Positions 46,058 to 56,110 of a stretch of 64,000 nucleotides of DNA are shown in pieces. The DNA lies in contig CAWBOJ010000006.1 in NCBI GenBank assembly GCA_963790405.1, positions 434,001 to 498,000 on the forward strand, in the 5' to 3' direction. The translations under genes and the position numbers were made by a program. Below the pieces are notes generated by a model that saw nothing but the letters and a program-made list of their open reading frames with translations, had not been told where the DNA came from and searched no databases. The first letter of the stretch is position 1; each line of letters begins with the position of its first letter. This DNA is from JBGSMX01 sp963790405. Lineage in GTDB: Bacteria > Actinomycetota > Coriobacteriia > Anaerosomatales > JAGXFU01.

Positions 46058-48006
46058 ATGTTCCACGAAGGATTCGACGCCAGCCTCACACCCGAGATGG
46101 CCGAGGAGTTGCGCGAGCGAGCGAATGCGTCCCGTGGTTCGGTCCTGACTGCCACGAGCGTCGCCGGATCGGGTCATCCCGGCGGGTCGATGTCGTCGAT
46201 GGAGCTCTACACCGTGCTGCTACTCGTGCGCCCGACTCCGACCAGTCGAGCCCCGCTGGTCGGATCGTGACCGCATCGTCGTCAGCCACGGTCATACATC
46301 GCCGGGTGTGTACGCGGCGCTTGCCTCGGCGGGCTTCTTGCCGTGCGAGGAGTTCGAGGCTCACTTCCGACAGGCGGGAAGCCTGTTCGAGGGCCACGTC
46401 GAGCGTGCGGTGCCCGGTGTTGAGTGGTCGACGCGGCAACCTGGGTCAGGGGCTGTCAGCCGGGCGTGGGAATGGCGCTCGGGGCACGAATGACGGGCGG
46501 TCGGTGGCACACGTACGTCGCTGATGAGCGATGGCGAGCAACACAAGGGGCAGGTCGCGGAGGCGCGTCGGCTCGCGGCTAAGGAGGGTCTGACCGACCT
46601 GACGGTGCTCGTCGATCTGCAACGGCATCCAGATATCGGGTCGCACAGTCGACGTCATGCCCGTTCGCGTGGCCGAGGACTTCGCTGCCGACGGGTGGCG
46701 TGTGATCGAGGTCGACGGGCACGACGTCGAGGCCATGTACGCGGCGCTTGCTCGATGCGAGCTGCGGATACCGCGTGGCCCGTCTGCATCGTCGCGCACA
46801 CGGTGATCGGCAAGGGCGTGTCGTTCATGGAGGGCGACCCTGAATTCCACGGGCGAGGGCTGACCGACGAGGAGTACGCGACGCGCGATGGCGGAACTGG
46901 GTCTGGAGCCTCACGACTGGCAGGCTGCCTCGCGCGCGTCGCGCCGAGCCGGTCACGTGTCGACGAGCTTGAGTTTCGCACGCCGGTTCCTCTCGTGTGA
47001 CTCGGGCGAGCTCGCGAACCTACGATCCGCGAGAACACGACAGACAATCGTTCCGCCTGGGGTACCGCGCTGGTCGGATCTCGCGCGGTCGAACCCCGAT
47101 ACTACCGATCGCCGTGCTCGACTGCGATCTTGGCCGTCTCGGTCAAGACCGATCGGGTTCGCCAAGGCCCGTCCAGACGGATTCGTGCAGTGCGGGGTGG
47201 GAGAGCACAACGCCGCGACCGTCGGCGGTGCGCTGTCTACCACGGCAGTCCTCACGTTCTGGGCGGACTTCGGCGTGTTCGGATGCGACGAGGTCTACAA
47301 CCAGCAGCGACTCAACGACATCAACGGAGCGGCGCTCAAGGCTCGCGCTGACGCACTGCGGCATCGACGTGGGCGAGGACGGCAAGACCCACCAGTGTCT
47401 GGACTACGTCGGAGCGTTTCGCGACTTCTTCGGGTGGAAGGTGATCGTCCCTGCGGATCCCAACCAGACGGATCGTGCCGTCAGGGCCATGCCGCGCATG
47501 CAGGGCAACGTCTGCATCGCGATGGGTCGCAGCAAGCTGCCCGCGATCCTTGCGACACGACGGCGCGCCCGTCGTTCGCCGAGGGACTACGAGTTCGAGT
47601 ACGGCCGCATCGACTGGGTGCGCGAAGGCGCTGACGCGACGCTGCTGGTCATGGGAACGCCCGCCGGTGAGGCGGTAGCGCGGCCGCCGACGCGCTTGTC
47701 AGCCGATGGGTACTGCGGTCGCAGTAGGCGTCGTGTCCGGCCCACTCGACCTCGACGAAGAGCGCGATGCGCGTGCGCCGCCGGCGTCTCTGATCGTGAC
47801 CGTCGAGGACCACAACGTCCGCACGGGGCTCGGGGCATCGGTGGCCGAGTGGCTGGCGCTGGCGGCGATGGCGATGCCGTTCGAGCGCATCGGAATCGGA
47901 GGCGTATCAGCCGAGCGGAGCATCGGCGATCTCGCGGCACGTACCGGTCTCGACGCAGCAGGGAATAGCCGCGACGCTGCGAGGGATTCTCGGCGGTGAG
48001 GGGTAG
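46058..48006 (+). CDS. tkt: Transketolase (many frameshifts)
   Basis: The start ATG at 46058 has GGGAG 5 bases upstream. Conserved parts read in order across frames: SVLTATSVAGSGHPGGSMSS (thiamine-site start), HTSPGVYAALASAGFLP, MSDGEQHKGQVAEARR (ThDP/Mg site), FVQCGVGEHNAATVGGALS (catalytic Glu region of the pyrimidine domain) and DEVYNQQRLNDINGAALK, ending with a C-terminal domain near 47700-48006. Total size of about 640 residues fits a single-chain transketolase. It moves two-carbon units in the pentose phosphate pathway. At least eight indels interrupt it, and conservation on both sides of each argues for sequence error. Confidence 0.85.
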
Positions 48007-48096
48007 ACGCGGTTCACCGCCCGGGCACGAGGCGTTCACACCATCTTCACGCACGACGGGCACTCTCATAAGGCACGACGAGAGGAAGGCTGCCGG

Positions 48097-48789
48097 ATGA
48101 AGCACACGATCCTGGTCGTCGACGACAACGAGAAGATCGTCGAGGTGCTCAAGGCCTACCTCGAAGGCCGAGGGCTATCGAAGTGCTGACCGCAGTTGAT
48201 GGCGAGGACGGCCATGGCGCGCGCCGAGGAACGTCCGCCCTGATCTAGCGCTTCTCGACATCATGCTGCCGGGTATCGACGGGATCGAACTCACGAAGCG
48301 GTTCCAGCGCCTGTGGGACATGCCGGTGATCCTGGTGACTGCACGTACCGACGAGATCGACCGTCTGATCGGACTTGAGGTCGGTGCGGACGACTACATC
48401 TCCAAGCCGTTCAGCCCTCGCGAGGTGGTAGCTCGGGTGAAGGCCGTGTTGCGCCGGGTCAAGAGTGCGACGGACGAGACAGCCGAGACGATTCGCATCG
48501 ACGGGTTGGTGATCGACGCCATGAGACGGTCGGTGGAGGTCGGATGGCGAGCAGGTGGAGCTTACCCGCACCGAGTTCGACATCCTGACGACGATGGCGG
48601 CACATCCGGGCCGAGTCTACAGCCGGCTACATCTGCTGGAGCTTGTGTCGGGCGACGCGTTTGAAGGCTACGAGCGCACGATCGATGCACACGTGAAGAA
48701 TCTGCGGCGCAAACTCGGGCGACGATCCCAAGTCCCCGCGGTTCATCCGGACCGTCTTCGGGGTTGGCTACAAGATCGAGCCTTCATGA
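48097..48789 (+). CDS. OmpR-family response regulator (frameshifted)
   Basis: The start at ATG 48097 gives KHTILVVDDNEKIVEVLKAY. Four extra bases can be placed near 48167-48240 by comparison with the family. They restore GYEVLTAVDGEDAMARAEE and the phospho-site LALLDIMLPGIDG. The rest is intact: MPVILVTARTDEIDRLIGLE, GADDYISKPFSPREV, and the winged helix with LTRTEFDILTTMAAHPGRVY, ending IRTVFGVGYKIEPS. It overlaps the kinase start (ATGA). Target genes are unknown. Confidence 0.88.
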
Positions 48790-49915
48790 GGCGTCGCGCG
48801 ACACTCGCGTGGCAGGTGTTCCTGTCGATTCTGGTGGTAGCACTCGTCTCGGTGCTCACTACCGGCCTTATCGCCCGGTACGCGCTCTCCGGCCAGTTCG
48901 CCGACTACGTGGGCGGGATGGGGACCGGCATGGGCGGAGGCCGCGGGATGGGTCGCGCGATGCTCGGCACGGCGGAACAAGCGTTCCTCGGCGGGGTCGA
49001 CAGGGCGATCATGTTGTCCGCACTTGCCGCGATCGTTATCGCGGCAATCGGTGCCCTGCTGCTTGCCCGGTATCTCGCCAGGCCGCTCCATACGCTCACT
49101 TCGGGCGCACGTCAGTTCGCCGGAGGAGACTGGAGCACCGAGTGCAGCTCGATGGACCCGGCGAGGTCGTTGATCTGGCGGAGGCCTTCAACGACATGGC
49201 GGATTCTCTGTCTGAGGCCGAAACGTTGCGTCGCCGGCTGGTTGCGGATGTAGCTCACGAGCTGAGAACCCCGATCGCGTCGTTGCGCGCGCAGACCGAG
49301 GCGATTGCCGAGGGTGTCTTGGAGCTGGACGACGAACGTGCGCGGTCACTCGTGGAGGATGCTACGCAGCTGTCCGTGCTCGTGAACGATTTGCAGGAAC
49401 TCTCGGTGGCCGAGGCAGGCAAACTGCGCTACGACATGACGGAGCTCGATCTCGTGGAACTTGCTCGCCGAGAGACTCAGCGGGCGGAACCTCTACTCGC
49501 GGACGACGTACGAATCTCGGTGCAAGGACGCGCCGAACCCGTCAGCGCAGATGAGATGCGACTCGGTCAGGTGGTCAGGAACCTCATCTCGAATGCCGGA
49601 AGACACACAGAGCACGGAGAGATCTCGATTGTGGTATCGGATTCGAGCACAGATGGAGGTCCGGTTGTGCGATTCGAGGTCCGCGATACCGGCGAAGGTA
49701 TACCCGCCGACGACCTGCCATACGTCTTCGAGCGGTTCTATCGAGCTGATACCAGCCGTACGGCCGGTACCGGTGGTGCCGGGATCGGACTAGCGATAGC
49801 TCGTCGAATCATCGAGGATCACGGAGGTACGGTGTTCGCTTCGAGCGAACCGGGCGTGCTGACAGTTGTGGGGTTCGAGTTGCCGCCTGCTGCGGGGTCG
49901 GCAACTCGAACCTAG
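48786..49915 (+). CDS. HAMP-type sensor histidine kinase (one frameshift)
   Basis: The N-terminal helix LAWQVFLSILVVALVSVLTT, a short outside loop rich in Gly/Met (GGMGTGMGGGRGMGRAML) and a second helix near 49010 are followed by HAMP. The frame then changes near 49137, apparently by one missing G (GAGTGCAG for GAGGTGCAG). The rest is VADVAHELRTPIASL (phospho-His), VRNLISNAGRHTEHG (N-box), VRDTGEGIPADDL and TGGAGIGLAIARR. The Gly/Met-rich loop facing outside could bind Cu(I) or another soft metal, as Met motifs do in CusS-like sensors; this is a guess. It overlaps the regulator gene and ends 4 bases into the convergent radical SAM gene. Confidence 0.88.
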
Positions 49916-51239
49916 CCGGCAGCAAGTTCCGGTACTGCCGAACTGTCGCAGCCGGTTCCTTCGAGCAGCAACATCTTCTCCTCGATCGGAAGTGCCTCAC
50001 GTTCCTGGTCTCTGTGGTCGTTTGAGGTAGCTAGCGTCTCTCGCATCATGACCATCAGCAGGTAGCGGCCCTTCTCGGTGAGCACGAGTTCGTCAGGCGT
50101 GTCGCTTGCGACTCCGCCGGCCGCCTTCATGAAGGCGATCTCCGCCCACAGACCGCGCTCGACCGGCACACCGAAGTCGCGTTCGAAGCGACGCTTGTCG
50201 AGCTTGAGGCCGAACAGATCCGTCACGAAGCGATAGCGCATCAGGCTTTTCGGCTATAGGGGTTGCCTCGCTTGGCCACGGACATGTGACCAGCTGAGAT
50301 TCTCTTCGAATAGTCGTGGAGAGAGAAGGTGTTCGCGTAGATTCTGCCGTCGAGGAACGACAGTGCTCCCGATCCTATGCCGACGTACTGTTCGTAGTCG
50401 ACGATGTATTCATCGATCATTGAGTCGATGTCGCGCGAGTAGGTCCACGCCGAGGTCGGGGTGAAGACATCGGCGAGCGCTTCCGTCGGCGATAACGGTA
50501 GTAGCGTGTTTCGCGCTGATAATCGATCCTGCCGACCGCGCTGGCCAGCTCACGTCTCATCTTTGGCGAAGCCATCAGGGGGTAGAACGTGGTCTGATTG
50601 GCTCCTGATGCCTTGAGAAGCTCGATGTCGTGCAGAAGCATTTCCTCTGTCTGAGACGGGAAGTTGAAGATCATGTCGACGTTGAGCGAATGGAACTTGC
50701 CGGCGACTCCCCAGATCTTGTCGAACAGGTCGTCGCCCGTTCCGTACTTGTCGAGTCGATCCATCTGTCGCAGCAGTCCATCGTCGAAACTCTGGACGCC
50801 CACGGACAACCGGTGAACTCGATCGAGCGAGCGCATCGACGAGTTCGTCGTTGAGATGGTTTGGGCTCGTCTCGCACGAGACCTCAGTGATACCGAACAA
50901 TGAGGTGGCAAGATCGATCGTCTCGGTGAGCTCGTCGAGAAGGATGGTCGGTGTTCCGCCGCCGATGTAGAGCGACGGGAAGTCGTATCCCATGTCCGCG
51001 ACCATACGCATTTCTTCACGTAGGTGCTTGAAGTAGGAACGCGCGTGGTCTTCTCTGTACAAGAAGCGGTTGAACGAGCAGTACAGGCACAGTCGCTCGC
51101 AGAAGGGGACATGAGCGTAGAGAACGTAGCCCGTGTCAGGTTGGGGAGAGGGTAGACTCTCGAGTTCACATGGATCTTGCGCGAGGTAGGTCTTGTTGAG
51201 TATGCGCAGGGCAGCGGTAATCGCACGCTCGGAGAGCAT
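49912..51239 (-). CDS. HemN/HemW-like radical SAM protein (frameshifted)
   Basis: The ATG at 51239 has an AGGGA ribosome site 6 bases upstream. It begins MLSERAITAALRILNKTYLA. The [4Fe-4S] radical SAM motif is HVPFCERLCLYCSF (CxxxCxxC), followed by YIGGGTPTILLDELTETID. After a frame change near 50835 come VHRLSVGVQSFDDGLLRQMD and VDMIFNFPSQTEEML. A further change near 50470-50490 leads to the C-terminal domain (GSGALSFLDGRIYAN, ending in ELVLTEKGRYLLMVMMRE). About 440 residues. It may be an oxygen-independent coproporphyrinogen oxidase, the haem chaperone HemW or an anaerobilin-type enzyme; motifs alone do not decide. Confidence 0.8.
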
Positions 51240-51481
51240 CAGTGTCCCTTCGTTCGATATGAATGCTCACGTACGCCGGTTTGTGGCGAGGCTCGGCGAG
51301 CACTCTATCGATCGCGACCCCTGACCCCCGTCGGCGCTAGCCGACGATCCCCCTTGCGGTCTGCCGACATCTCGCCGGCAGGAGTCCCGTCAAAACCTCT
51401 CCACGCCTTGAATTCTACGAACAAGGGTGCCTTCCTGCCTCGTGATGCCGCGATAAGAGGAGAATCGCGAGTTGGAAAGCG
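51240..51481 (+). other. Gap between radical SAM gene and hydrogenase terminator
   Basis: No gene is seen. A short perfect hairpin, CGTCGGC-GCTA-GCCGACG at 51329-51346, lies in the 5' leader side of the radical SAM gene (minus strand) and might be regulatory. The rest is unremarkable. Confidence 0.5.
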
Positions 51482-51514
51482 ACGAAGCCCCGGGACGTAG
51501 CCCCGGGGCTTCGT
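51482..51514. terminator. Terminator of the hydrogenase operon
   Basis: A perfect 13-pair stem, ACGAAGCCCCGGG with CCCGGGGCTTCGT, has a 7-base loop and lies 29 bases beyond the cytochrome b stop. Confidence 0.88.
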
Positions 51515-51542
51515 ACGTTGTGATGCTTACGACGGTGGTCTT

Positions 51543-52215
51543 CTAGTGACCGCCGCTTGCGACCTTGCCGGTCTTGGGGTCGAAGTGGATACCCTCTTCT
51601 TCCTCCCAGGCGAAGATCAGCTTGGAGGGCGCGAAGCCTTCGACGTTGGCCAGGTAGGCGTGGATAGCCGTGAAGACGAGGAAGATCCACATCATGAAGT
51701 AGTGGAGGATCCTCATGTTCATCGGCCCGCCGATCCAGGCTGTCGAGAAGATGGACCAGTCCATCGTCGGCGCGTAGATGGCAGAAGCCTGTGTAGGCCA
51801 TGAAGTAGGTGAGCGGAATGGTCGCGATGTATGCGATCTTCTGGAGCACACCGTACTTCCCGCCGAGCGGGTGATCCTTCTTGAAGAACAGGTAGTACTT
51901 GATCCATGGGACCAACTGGTGACGGTTGGCCGTCTGCGGCAGCCAGTTCTTGATGTCCGTGTCCTGCTCACGTGTACCGAGCATGACCGCGCTCTTGACG
52001 AAGAACGAAGCCAGGATGCGGAACGTGAGGTTGATGATCAGGACATACATGAAGAAGAAGTGCATGCCACGAGCCACACCCATGAATCCGGCAAAGAACG
52101 GATAGTGGATGTAGAAGCCCGAGAAGGCCAAGGACACCATCGAGATCAGGTTGATCCAATGGGTGAGGACGAACACCATCGGGTGCGCCTCACGGTAATG
52201 AGCCGGGTGCGACAT
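51543..52215 (-). CDS. Hydrogenase-associated cytochrome b subunit (HyaC-like; one frameshift)
   Basis: The ATG at 52215 lies 2 bases after the large-subunit stop. About 223 residues with four membrane helices are read: MVFVLTHWINLISMVSLAFS (His ligand in helix 1), GMHFFFMYVLIINLTFRILA, KIAYIATIPLTYFMAYTGF, then after a +1 shift near 51780 ILHYFMMWIFLVFTAIHAYL. Histidines in helices 1, 2 and 4 match the di-haem b subunits of group 1 [NiFe] hydrogenases, which pass electrons to quinone. The 51780 change is one extra C (TGCCATCTAC for TGCATCTAC). Confidence 0.9.
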
Positions 52216-52217
52216 GA

Positions 52218-53886
52218 CTACTTCACCCCCATTGGCTTGGTGTGCACGTACGAATCCGCACCGGTCTTGACGTCCATCACGTGGACGGCGCAACCGATTC
52301 AAGGATCGAAGCTGCGTGCAACACGCACGACGTTCATCGGGCGGTCGACTTCGATGACCGGTGTTCCGATGAGAGCTTCCTCCATCGGCCCACGCACTCC
52401 GTCTTTGTCACGGGGTGCGATGTCCCACGTGGTAGGAGCAACGACCTGGTAGCCTGCAATCTTGCCGCCTTCGACATTCATGTAGTGGGCGACAGAACCA
52501 CGCGGGGCTTCCCAGATGCCGACACCCTTGCCGTCGACCACATCGTGGGGCTCGAAGAACTTGACGTCTCCACCCTTGATGTACTCCGATGAGCTCGACC
52601 ATCCACTCCAGCGACAAGTCTGCGACGTATGCAGCCTCGAGGTTGCGGGCGGCTACGCGGCCGAGCAGTGAAACGAGAACCTCAGGATGACCAGCGGCAC
52701 CCAGCGCCTCAAGCGTGGAGTCGATGAGATCCACGACCGGCTTCACGCCGCTAACGTAGGCAACGACCATACGAGCAAGCGGACCGACTTCGGTTGCCTC
52801 GCCCGTGCCGCTACCGGCGGTAGTCTGATAGCGGACCGACTTGCCCCACGAGTACTTGTCGTCGGTGTTGTAGTCCGTCCACAGCGCCTTGGTGCTGCCT
52901 TCCTGGGGGTTGAGGCCGCCATTGGCGTCCTCGTACCAGGAGTGGTCGACCCACTCGATAACGTTCTCCGGAAATGCTTCTTCGACCGTGAGCCCCGAAG
53001 TGATAACGCCGTTCGGTAGGTAGCGGTCTGTCGGAGCGAAACTCGGGGCATCGAACACGCCCCATGAGAGGAACTTGCCCGTACCAGCCACCGAACCCTA
53101 GTGCGCCCAGGTAGTACGGAGCGATTGCGAGCGTATCGGGGATGAGTGCTGTCTTGACGAAGTCCGCGACCTTGGTGAAACGGTAGAGGACATCATCGAG
53201 CTTCTGCTCTGTCGGTACGAATGTGGTGCCACCGTTCACGGATGTCATGAAGTGCGGGAACTTGCCACCCATGATGCCGATTACGGCAGCCGCCTCGCCC
53301 TGCATTTCGAGTGCTTCGAGGTAGTGCGCGACCGCGATCAGGTGCAACTCGGCCGGCATGTCCTGTGCGTACTCAGGGTGACCGAACCAACCGTTGCTGA
53401 AGATCGACAGGTTGCCGCTTTCCACGAATGCGCCCAGACGCTTGGCCACGGCACCGAAGTCCGCCATGCGGGTGCCCGCCGCCTGCGGCCAGCGCGTACG
53501 TATCGGCGATGTCCGCCTCAAGCGCCTTGACCGGATCGACGTAGTCCAGGGCAGCAAGTGTGTAGAACCACAGAATGTGGCTGTGCAGGAACTGGGCCGC
53601 CTCGATGATGTTTCGGACGAGCCGAGCACCCTCGGGAATCTGGATACCCATCGCAGCCTCGGCCGACATTGTCGACGCGTGGCCGTGAGAGATCGGACAG
53701 ACTCCGCAGATTCGCTGGGACACGTAGAACGCGTCCTGCGGGCGACGGTCCTTGAGCACGGTCTCCATACCGCGATACAGCGTGCCTGAGATCCAGGCAT
53801 CTGTCACAACGCCGTCTTCGACTTCGACTTCGACTCTGAGGTGACCCTCGATACGAGTCAGACGGATCGACTGCTATGCGTGCCAC
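52218..53886 (-). CDS. [NiFeSe]-type hydrogenase large subunit with in-frame UGA (selenocysteine)
   Basis: It starts at GTG 53886, overlapping the small-subunit stop by one base, with ARIAVDP; a +1 shift at about 53855 then leads to LTRIEGHLRVEVEVEDG. The N-terminal nickel ligands are in QRICGVCPISHGHAS. Further +1 shifts are near 53485, 53080 and 52590. The C-terminus reads ARSFDP, then TGA (52299-52301), then IGCAVHVMDVKTG and a further 14 residues to a TAG at 52218. In all [NiFe] enzymes this position is the first Cys of DPCxxCxxH; in [NiFeSe] enzymes it is selenocysteine encoded by UGA. Removing four extra bases gives exactly 555 codons, and a SECIS-like hairpin follows the UGA. It oxidises H2 at the outside of the membrane. 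Confidence 0.88.
52271..52301 (-). promoter_or_regulatory. Bacterial SECIS element after the hydrogenase UGA
   Basis: On the minus strand the UGA (52301-52299) is followed by 11 bases and then CGTCCA-CGTGA-TGGACG: a perfect 6-pair stem with a 5-base loop whose second base is G. The loop starts 18 bases after the UGA, in the distance range seen for bacterial SECIS hairpins recognised by SelB. Confidence 0.75.
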
Positions 53887-55070
53887 TATTTACCGCCTCC
53901 CTTCTTGCGATCGTGTTCCTTGGCGTCCTCGTAGGGAGCGCCTCCATCCATGCGTCCAGCGGCCTTCATGCCGACCCCGTGAATCGCAAGGGCGCCTACG
54001 GCTACGGCACCTACGGCGCCTGCAACGACCGTCGGCTGGGTGACCCAATCACCGATACGAATGTCGCGGTGACGATTCAGGAAAGGAGCTCCGACGTCGA
54101 CCCAGTTGCCGCCGGCCTTGAGCGGATCGGCTGATCCGCATCCGATGCACGGAGCACCAGATTCGACGCACCAGCTTGCGCGGCCGTTCCAGCGAACGAT
54201 CGGGCAGTTGGTGAAGGTCTGTGGGCCTTTGCACCCAACCGCATACAGACAGTAGCCCTTGGCCTCTTCTTCGCTGCCGAATTCATACACGAATTCGCCA
54301 TTCTCAAAGTGGCCGCGACGCGGACAGTTGTCGTGAATCGACTGGCCGAAGATGGCTTTCGGACGGTTGAAGTCGTCCAGATCAAGAATCGAGAGGTCCT
54401 CAAGCGCTCCGAGGAACAGCACATCAATCACCATAGCGACGACCCACTCCGGATTCACCGGGCAGGTCGGGAGGTTGACGACTGGAGTCTTGATATCGTG
54501 TTGGTTGCAGAAATCGAGAACACCGATGCCCTCTGCAGGGTTCGGATGTGCTGCCACCCAGCCACCATCCACGGCGCAAGAACCTACAGCGACGATGGCC
54601 GCAGCGTTCTCAAACAGTTCAGGCAGCTCTTCGGTCTGTGGCTTCCCGGCGACGCGGAGTGCGTTGCCGTCGAAACCGGTCATGATGGTGCCCTCGAAAA
54701 TGAGGACGTACTGCCCTGCGTACTTCTCGACAACGGCAGCCTTGGCCGCCTCGGCGTCTTCGCCCTGGGCCATCATGATTGTCTCGAAGTAGTTGATCGA
54801 GAGCAGGTCCAGAACGATTGTGGCCACGTCGGGCGTGTCGACCTGTGCGATAGACTCCGTACAACCGGAGCATGAGCCACCGTTGATCCACAGAGCCGGA
54901 GCTTGTGGCTGCAATACTGAACCCTCGACCGCCGCAGCGATCTTCGGCACGTATGATTCGGCGAGTCCGAGAAGAGCAGCGGTCGCACCGCACCACTTGA
55001 GGAAATCCCGACGCGTTACGCCTCGAGCTGCAAGCATTGAGTAGAACGCGCCGTGGTCCTCGTGAGCCAT
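53886..55070 (-). CDS. Group 1-type [NiFe(Se)] hydrogenase small subunit
   Basis: The protein has 394 residues from the ATG at 55070 (AAGGAGG 9 bases upstream). A Tat signal has TRRDFLKWCG (twin Arg 20-21) followed by a hydrophobic stretch. The proximal cluster motif is LWINGGSCSGCTESI, with VGSCAVDGGW and NLPTCPVNPEW for the next ligands. The medial/distal cluster cysteines lie in DNCPRRGHF, GYCLYAVGCKGPQTFTNCP and ASWCVESGAPCIGCG. A C-terminal membrane helix (VTQPTVVAGAVGAVAVGALA) anchors the enzyme at the outside. It is exported with the large subunit and would pass electrons to the cytochrome b encoded downstream. Intact. Confidence 0.94.
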   Translation of the reverse strand: MAHEDHGAFYSMLAARGVTRRDFLKWCGATAALLGLAESYVPKIAAAVEGSVLQPQAPALWINGGSCSGCTESIAQVDTPDVATIVLDLLSINYFETIMMAQGEDAEAAKAAVVEKYAGQYVLIFEGTIMTGFDGNALRVAGKPQTEELPELFENAAAIVAVGSCAVDGGWVAAHPNPAEGIGVLDFCNQHDIKTPVVNLPTCPVNPEWVVAMVIDVLFLGALEDLSILDLDDFNRPKAIFGQSIHDNCPRRGHFENGEFVYEFGSEEEAKGYCLYAVGCKGPQTFTNCPIVRWNGRASWCVESGAPCIGCGSADPLKAGGNWVDVGAPFLNRHRDIRIGDWVTQPTVVAGAVGAVAVGALAIHGVGMKAAGRMDGGAPYEDAKEHDRKKGGGK

Positions 55071-55841
55071 GCCATACACCTCCTTGATAGGGAACGTTGT
55101 CTTACAGTTCTCGTTGGCTAGCGACCCGCGAGTGCTCGACGGATTCGAGCATGCGGGCATCAGACAATGTCAGCCGTGGCCGACCCCCTTTCCGAGAGCA
55201 TGGGGACAACACTCAGCCTAGACAGGCTTTCGCTGCGGTAGCACCGAATAGTGACTCGCGCGAGCTTGGAGTGACGCGTGGGGTGTGCCGGAGAAGTCAC
55301 TCTCGTCGGACATGCCGACTCAACGGCCCTCGGCCATGAACGGATAGGTGCGGAAGATCTCATGATGTGTGAAGCGCACCGTCCAACAGCACGCTCTGAC
55401 CGGAGAGAATGTTCCCCGATCAATTGCGGCCCGGCAGCCGCATTGTTATGACGCACTTGCTCGTGACCCCCAAACGTTTGCACGATGCTCGAGTGTGTGT
55501 CACTGAGTGGCCATTGTCCCAGGCGTGACCACTCACGGCACTATTCTACATATGTGCCCAGGGTTCCCGCTATGAAATCACTACTCGTTGGGAATGCTAG
55601 GGGATACCGATTCCCTTCGCCTCGGAGGTGGGCGTGATGTCCGGTGACCAGATAGACGATCGCAGCTCCTTCAGAGATGCTCCGACTGTGCGGGTCAGGA
55701 TCTGGTCGATTCGTATGAGAACGAGGAAAATGGTGGGTCCTGACAGGGAAAACGGCTTCCATGGGCAGGGATGACGCTCCAACAGGCGAATCCATCTGAC
55801 GAGGCGCTGAACCTGCCTGGCGGCGCCAAGGACGGGGGATT
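55071..55841. other. 770-base region upstream of the hydrogenase operon and of the DUF2249 gene
   Basis: No convincing gene is seen. The region contains the palindrome CTCGCGCGAG at 55254-55263, an inverted pair GAGTGAC/GTCACTC spanning about 55269-55302, and several direct GTCACTC-like words. It must hold the hydrogenase promoter (minus strand) and that of the DUF2249 gene (plus strand). I found no -24/-12 match on the minus strand. It looks like a long regulatory region. Confidence 0.5.
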
Positions 55842-56105
55842 ATGGTCTCCGGATCGCCCAATGGTCTGGTTCTCGATGTGCGGGGTTTCTCGCCGGGACT
55901 CAGACGACCGATTGTGTTCACACTCGTGGACAAGTTGCTGGAACTCGACGCTGATGACAGCCTGGTTGTCATTTGCGATCACGAGCCGGCCGGTCTCGGC
56001 TACCAACTTGACCTGCGCAAGGAGTCCAAGGGTAAGTTCGAGTACTTCTACGATCAACGTATGGACGGCGCGTGGGTTGCGCTCATCCGGCGCAAGCCGA
56101 TGTAG
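55842..56105 (+). CDS. DUF2249 domain protein
   Basis: This is an 87-residue protein with GGGGG 4 bases before the ATG. The fold shows LDVRGFSPGLRRPIVFTLVD, the conserved DHEPAGLGYQLDL and a final GAWVALIRR. DUF2249 domains (TusA-like fold) occur in anaerobic and nitrogen-oxide or sulfur-related contexts. Their ligands are not established. It sits between the hydrogenase region and a HAD gene on the opposite strand. Confidence 0.8.
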   Translation: MVSGSPNGLVLDVRGFSPGLRRPIVFTLVDKLLELDADDSLVVICDHEPAGLGYQLDLRKESKGKFEYFYDQRMDGAWVALIRRKPM

Positions 56106-56110
56106 CGGCT

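Noticed and set aside
40821..48006. Genuine pseudogene cluster of haem and carbon genes
   Set aside because: Conserved motifs continue on both sides of every break, and the changes are almost all single extra bases; error is the simpler reading.
52299..52301. Hydrogenase large subunit ending normally at this TGA
   Set aside because: The stop would remove the CxxC nickel ligands that every [NiFe] large subunit needs. The frame continues with IGCAVHV to a TAG just before the next gene.
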